Origin: Bos javanicus
Lineage: Eukaryota; Chordata; Mammalia; Artiodactyla; Bovidae
Reading direction: 5' to 3'
DNA length: 64,000 nucleotides
Assembly (NCBI RefSeq): GCF_032452875.1
Contig: NC_083883.1
Span: forward strand, 51,892,698 to 51,956,697
Positions within the stretch are counted from its first letter, which is position 1, and every line of letters begins with the position of its first letter. Under the pieces are notes generated by a model. It was not told where the DNA came from. It ran no database searches and worked only from the letters and a program-made list of their open reading frames with translations. Of this stretch, positions 58,576 through 64,000 are shown piece by piece. The translations under genes were made by a program, and so were the position numbers.

Positions 58576-59893
58576 AGCTGCCCTTGACCATCCCGCCTGA
58601 CCCTGAGGCTGAGGCTGTCCCTGAGGTTCTGGGGGCCGGCATGTCTCCCAGTCGGGTCGGAGCCTGCTCCCTGCACCCTCTGCTGTTATCTGGTTGGAGT
58701 GCAGACAGGAGATGGGCCTCTGGCTCAGGAAGCCTCTCAGATCCCTCACCCGACCTGGCCTGAGAGGGGGCAGGGATTGCCTCCTCACTTGGTCCTGTCG
58801 TGGAGTTGTGATGACAGGGTTCGGCCCAGGCTCTGCTGGGGTGACAGGTGGGAGACAGGAGATGAAGAGAAGAGAGACAGACAGGACAGATGAGCCAGCT
58901 GCCCGGGCTCCCTTGGGCAGGTGGCCAGGGCTGGCGCCCGACTCCACCACCTCCCGGTCTGTCTCGTCTTCCTCCCGGCTTCTGCCCCTAATGGGAGGTC
59001 ATTAACCACTTAACTGTAATTCCCCTGGAATATGCCGTCTCCAACTGAGCCCCCAGCATGGTGCTGGGGGTGCAGGAGCAAAGAAATAGGGGGCTTGTGT
59101 GGGCAGCAGTGGCTGTTATAGGCGGGTCTAGGCACCTGAGTGCGGAGGCAGGGAGTTCAGGCCCACACTGGCGCTTAAGGACGTAGGCTGACCCCTCAGT
59201 ACAGATAAGGGGCCAGTGCAGGGTAAAGCCCGCACGAAACTCCACCCTAGACCCAGCTGCATCATCTTCTCTCAGCTCCGCCATCTCCTGGAGCCAGACC
59301 CAAACTGGGGTGTTTGCTAAGCCTCCGAGCCTTGAAAGGGTTTGCAGGACCCTGGGCCCTGGGCCCTTTGGGTCACACCCACCTGGCCTGAGCAGGGGCT
59401 CCTCAGGTGGGTTGCAGGAGCTGTTGCTGCTCGGGGTAGGGGGGCTCACTGGGGTCTGGGGTGGGGGGCCTGGGGACAGGGCTCGTTTCTGGCCCAGACT
59501 CTGGTTTCCAAGCTGGGCTTTGGGATGGCCAGCACTGCACTGGGCAGCCTTAGCTTGAGCCCTGATCGAGCCCTGATCTGGAGCTGCAGGAGGTGCTGGG
59601 CTGACCTTGCTGGCCTTTCTAGGGCTCACTGCCTTCAATCTCCGCTGATCTGCCTGCAGCCAGAGCTGGGGACTGGCCATGCCAGGGCTCCTGGGATGGA
59701 GGACACTCCCTGAGCCCTGGGCCTGGGGCTGTAGCCAGCTTCCCTTGACCATCCCTCCTGGCCCTGAGGCTGAGGCTGTCCCTGAGGTTCTGGGGGCCAG
59801 TATGTCTCCCAGTCAAGTCAGAGCCTGCTCCCAGCACCCTCTGCTGTTATCTGGCTGGAGTGCAGACAGGAAATGGGCCTCTGACTTAGTAAA
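58576..59893 (+). repeat. Two direct copies of a ~157-bp sequence
   Basis: 58576-58732 and 59737-59893 align without gaps with about 14 mismatches by eye (about 91% identity), in the same orientation, 1161 bases apart. Both run from 'agct(g/t)cccttgaccatc' to 'atgggcctctg'. Flanks do not match. They could be a local duplication or two copies of a dispersed repeat I do not recognise. Confidence 0.85.
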
Positions 59894-61244
59894 GTAGCAA
59901 GTTCTCTTGGGGGCTGGGAATAGTTGTGGCAGGAACTGGGGAGGACAGGGGTGGGCAGGCTGGGTGTTCCAGGCCCCACCCTCATGGTCCCTCTGGGGGC
60001 TGCAGATGGTCCAGGGTAGGGGTGAGGCCTGTCCGAGAGCCACCCAACTGCCTGGGCCAGGGCTCCAGGGAGGGTGTGGCCCTTAGGGTGCAGCCAGGAC
60101 ACACTGGCCCTTTGGGGCTCTTTGTGGCCAGGGACTCACCGTGGGTATAACATCTTCCCCTCAGGTTGGGCCTGGGCTGGGAGGGGGGCCTGTTCCAAGG
60201 GCCTCTTGGACTGCCTCTCCCCACCACAGCTCCCATCCTCAGCCAGACTAGACCGCTGACTCCTGTGACCCCGACCAAGGATCCAGAGTGCCCTGAGGGT
60301 GTGGGGGTGTGGGGGGGCTTCTTGGGGCCTGGGTGGATGTGTCCTCTGGGGGGCCCTGACCCTCCTCCTGGCCTGTGTGTATCTTGGCCTCCCAAGTTGA
60401 CCCCAAATGTTCCAGTGCTGATCATGACGGTGACTCTCTGGTCCAAGTGGAGCCCCGCCAAAGTCCGTTGTGTCTGTGTGGTGTGTCTGGGGGTCTCTGT
60501 GTGTCCCTCATCTCTGCCCTGGGGCTTAGGCTTTCTTGCCTGAGCTGGAATCACTGGGCCCCCAAGGGTGGATGCAGAATTGGTATCCAGGCACTGGTGG
60601 CCTGAGCCCCTGGCCAGGCAGTCCCTGGGCTCAGGTTGGTACAGTCAGGGTTCTTGGCACTGGGAGAACTACTGGCATTGTCCAGCTCTGGAGGCTGTTG
60701 TTCTGACACTTGGGCTGGTGACCACACCATCACTGATCCTGGGTGGGGAGGGATCAGTTCCCTGAAACCTGAAGCTGGACTCCCCAGATGAACAGGGACT
60801 CTCGGTGAAGGGAGAGGGGTTCCAGACCCCCAACCTGGGGCAGAAGCTCTTCAGGGGCCGTAGGGAGCCTTATCTCATCTGAGGCCCCCAGCCGGCACTC
60901 GGTGTTCTGACCTGGGACCTGGCTGCGCCCAGGGGCCCTCGCTCAGTGGGTGCTGGGGGGCTGTGTTCACTGACTGGGCTTGGCCACATGCCTTCTGGGC
61001 TCCACGTTCAGGCCGCTCCAACCCCGCCCTAGGTCCTGGAGGTGCTCAGTCTCGACCTGACTGATCCAGGAGCTGATCCAGGAGCTGAGGCCTCCAGCAG
61101 CCTGGGGTCTCCCCCAGTTCAGCCCCTGGAGCTGGGTCAAGATAGGCTGGGGAGCCCACCTGGCTGGCTACTAGGCACACCCTCCCCCATGACCCGTGTC
61201 CATGTCTATGCCCACCACCTTGATCAGCATGCCTGCCCCTCGGT

Positions 61245-61336
61245 GCATCTGAGGGTGTGTCAGACAGCGCCAATGGTGTCGGGGGGCTGGGGCATCTGAG
61301 GGTGCGTCTGATGGCGCCCACAGTGTGTGGGGGATG
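61245..61336 (+). repeat. 47-bp imperfect tandem duplication
   Basis: 'gcatctgagggtg' starts at 61245 and again at 61292, each followed by similar sequence ('gtc.ga..gcgcc', 'gtgt..ggggg'). Period 47 bases, with several mismatches. Confidence 0.65.
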
Positions 61337-64000
61337 GGAGGGTGGGGGCACGGGGACAAAAGACCTTTGTTCTGGAGGATTTGGATGCAACCTGCTCTAA
61401 GGCAGTGACTCACAGGCTCCTCTGGTGTGATAACACTGGTGTTGCAACAGCTGGCATGTCACACACACCTGGGGTGGTGGCCAGGCCAGCCTAGATGGCC
61501 ACCTGTGCCCACATCCCTCCAGGGGCCTGGGTGTGTGAGATCAGAACTCAACAGGAAAGGGCGTTACCCGAAGCGAAGCAGCCCTGCTCCAGGCCCTGCA
61601 GCGGGATCAGCCTGGCCTTCACTCTGGAGGCTGCGGGTCCCTCCTCTGGGGCCGGAGGGGCAGCCTGGGATCTGCCTGGGACTCTGCGAGGCACCACATG
61701 AGCGGTTGCGGCAGGGGTGCAGGAGCCCCTCAGGGATTGGGCTGCTGAGACCCTCAGACGCCACTGGAGGGAGGGGCAGAGCTCAGGTTTCTTTCTTCTT
61801 GGATCACCAGGCCAGGTCAGGCCCTGGGTCAGCAGGAGGTGGGCGCTGGACCGAGACCTGCCCTGGCGCCCGTCCTGTGGGCAGGGCCATAGAGGTTCAG
61901 TGTTTAAGGGACAGAGTGAACCCCTGTCTAGGCTCCCATGGCCACCATGGCTCCAGGTTCCTCCCCAGCCTTGAGCATTGCCCAGCACTGCGGCCAGCAG
62001 AGCCCTGTCTGGTGGACACTGCCAACCCCAGGGGCTGTGGGCAGGGGAAGTGCCGGGACCTGGGGTCAGGGGCGATGAGGCACCAGCTGTGAGCCCAGGG
62101 CACGGTGTGGTAAGGAGGGTCCTTCCCCGCCCCAGCCAAGGCTGGCTCTCCTGGGGGCAGTGAGGGCAGATCTCGTCAGTCAGTGGGGCTCGGTGGACCC
62201 GGCCATGCCTGCCAGTGCTTGGACTGGGGGGTGTACCTATGCACAGTCTTCTGACCTGGGTGACTAAGGCTGACATTCAGAGCGGGGTCTGGCCCTAGCC
62301 CAGGTTGGAGGGTACTTGGGATCCCTGCCCCAGCCTCACAGGAACTGCTTACCTTTCCTGATTTCACTCATTCCCTGAGTCCTGTTCGGGGGCCCCAGCA
62401 GCTGGGAGGGGCATCAGTGGAGATTCAGCTGTTGGCTGATTCCCGCCAGAGCTGGGCCCTGGGCAGAGCTGGTGCTGCAGCCACAGTTCACGGGATGGGC
62501 ACGAGGCCATGAGCAGGGTCTCACTGGTCACTGTGGCCCGAGCAGGGGCCTGGGCTGGCAGTCTCCCCCTCGCCTCCCGCTCTCTTCCCGTCACCCTTCT
62601 GGTGGGCTCCATGACTGGGGAGGCTCAGGGTCATCAGAAAGGGTGGGGAAAGTTCCAGGGACCCCTGGCAGAGGAGGGAACCCGGGGACCCGGGGAGGGG
62701 GGGCGGCGGGTGGCCGGCGTCAGGGCTGAGGAGGGGTCTCCTGGCTGCAGTGTGGCAGTGGTGAGTAGTGCCTCCTCTGCTGGGGGTAAGGCTCTGTAAG
62801 GGTGGGAGGGTCTGGGCGGGAGGGAAGTGGAGGGCTGGGAGCCAATACTGCCATCCACAAATGGAGGAGGGTGCTGGGGGCCAGTGGGGGGAGGGGACAG
62901 GGAGAGCTGGGAGTGCGTGGAGGGGGGTTGATGCACACTTTCTGTGGGAGCAGAACAGAGGGTGCAGCCTAGGGGGCCCAGGCTGGCCTTGGTGGGTGCC
63001 CGCAGAGGCCAGGTGATAGGTGAGTGGTCTTCCAGCTCCCAGGGCTGTTGGGAGAGTGACCCCCAGGGGAGACGCAGGCCTAGGAGGCTGGGTGGATGGC
63101 GGCTTTTCACCTGCTTCTTGGACTCAGAGTGGGAGAGAGATGTCGGCTCAGCCCAGAGTGTGTTTCTAGGGAGGGAAACCAGCCCACACCCCTCGTCACG
63201 CCCCTGGACCAGAGTGCAAGCATCAAGCAGCAACTGGATGTGATCTTGACTCTGGGTTCTCTGATGTTGGAGGCCCCGTGGGGGACTGGGCACCTGCTGT
63301 GCTTTAGGCCTGTCTGCAGCAGCTGCTGTGGGCTCCCTGGGCCCTGGATGGGCAAGAGTAGGTGGTCTCGTGATGTGAATGTGTGCTTGGGGCGGGGGGC
63401 CTGAGACAAGGGTTGGCCGCCCCTGTGAGACCTGTAGATAGTGGGCAGGGGACCAAGGGATGCAGGGAATGTGGGATCAGGCAGAAGAGGCACAGTCCAT
63501 GGGGACGCCGGCGGTTGCCATAGGCCACGTGCTCCCACCCTGGAGCCTGGACGTTGGAAGCCTGCCCCCAGACGGCTGGGTCTGTGCTGAGCCCTGGGAG
63601 GTGGTGAGATTGGGCCCAGCCAGCAGCTGAGCGGTCTCAGGTGTCTGCCCTGGAGTGTGCGGATGAAATCCAGGGCTCAGCAGACTCTGCGACTGAGGGT
63701 GGAGCTCCTGGCAGCCTCCCTGGACTCTGCCTTCTCCTCCCGGAGCCTCTGCTTCCTCTTCCTATGAGGACACAGTTATTCTGCAGTAGGTTCCCTGCCG
63801 TACTCACCTTGGTTACACTTGCAAAGACCCTACTTCCCACTCAGGCCACTCCCAGGTCCTTGGGCTGGGACTTGAACCCATCTTCTGTGGATGCAGCGCA
63901 GCCAAGCGTGGGATCGTCCCCTCCACCCCAACCCCCTGCCGCCCACCACACACTGAAGCTGACAGGTGGAGAAGGTCTGAGGGGGCGGGACACATCCTAG

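Larger units (their letters stand above)
57340..64000. other. Gene-free GC-rich region downstream of C1QTNF12
   Basis: About 6.7 kb without a gene I can recognise on either strand. In the human order the next gene is B3GALT6, a single-exon gene of about 1 kb on the opposite strand. No such frame is present, so it should lie beyond the right edge. The stretch holds a 157-base direct duplication (58576-58732 and 59737-59893) and a short tandem duplication at 61245-61336. Open frames are numerous but look like GC-driven chance. Confidence 0.65.

Noticed and set aside
57340..64000. Search for B3GALT6 or another gene at the right end
   Set aside because: No single-exon galactosyltransferase-length frame or recognisable motif was found on either strand, so the gene probably lies outside the window.
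1..64000. CRISPR arrays, operons, phage or bacterial mobile systems
   Set aside because: The sequence is a mammalian nuclear locus with spliced genes and SINE/LINE repeats. None of these features is present.

Overview
The window is mammalian nuclear DNA, and the repeats point to a ruminant: BovB, Bov-tA and CHR-type retroposons sit among L1, L2-like and MIR fragments. Genes have many short introns with GT-AG borders, GC-rich sequence and CpG-rich promoters. Cattle, sheep and goat cannot be told apart by eye. All genes were assembled exon by exon from splice signals and recalled protein similarity, with no database search.

The gene order matches the human 1p36.33 block read in reverse. From left to right: a divergent CpG-rich promoter, probably shared with the neighbouring CPTP gene; INTS11 (+, 1242-11157); PUSL1 (-, 11968-14078); a 0.7 kb divergent promoter; ACAP3 (+, 14790-27610); SCNN1D (-, 29834 to about 33229 or further); a 5 kb gene-free stretch; UBE2J2 (+, promoter near 38.4-38.75 kb, coding 42617-50179); C1QTNF12 (+, 53484-57236); and 6.7 kb of GC-rich sequence without a recognisable gene. 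Four of the six models keep an open frame at the length I recall for the human protein or within three residues: INTS11 599 aa, ACAP3 833, UBE2J2 259 and C1QTNF12 299. PUSL1 is slightly shorter (287) and SCNN1D is incomplete at its 5' end.

The genes are neighbours rather than a pathway. They encode the Integrator RNA endonuclease, a pseudouridine synthase-like protein, an Arf GAP, a sodium channel subunit, an ER-anchored ubiquitin-conjugating enzyme and a secreted adipokine. Their arrangement does have consequences: INTS11 and PUSL1 converge with crossed poly(A) signals, ACAP3 and SCNN1D converge about 0.4 kb apart, and PUSL1 and ACAP3 share a divergent promoter.

I found no undescribed biological system. 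The most useful oddities are a SCNN1D cytoplasmic tail whose human-like pieces lie in different reading frames, a 12-nt ACAP3 microexon followed by a 16-G run, a 46/47-match inverted repeat in UBE2J2 intron 1, a 157-bp direct duplication downstream of C1QTNF12, a duplicated 23-bp block in the PUSL1/ACAP3 promoter, and nested retroposons in INTS11 intron 4.
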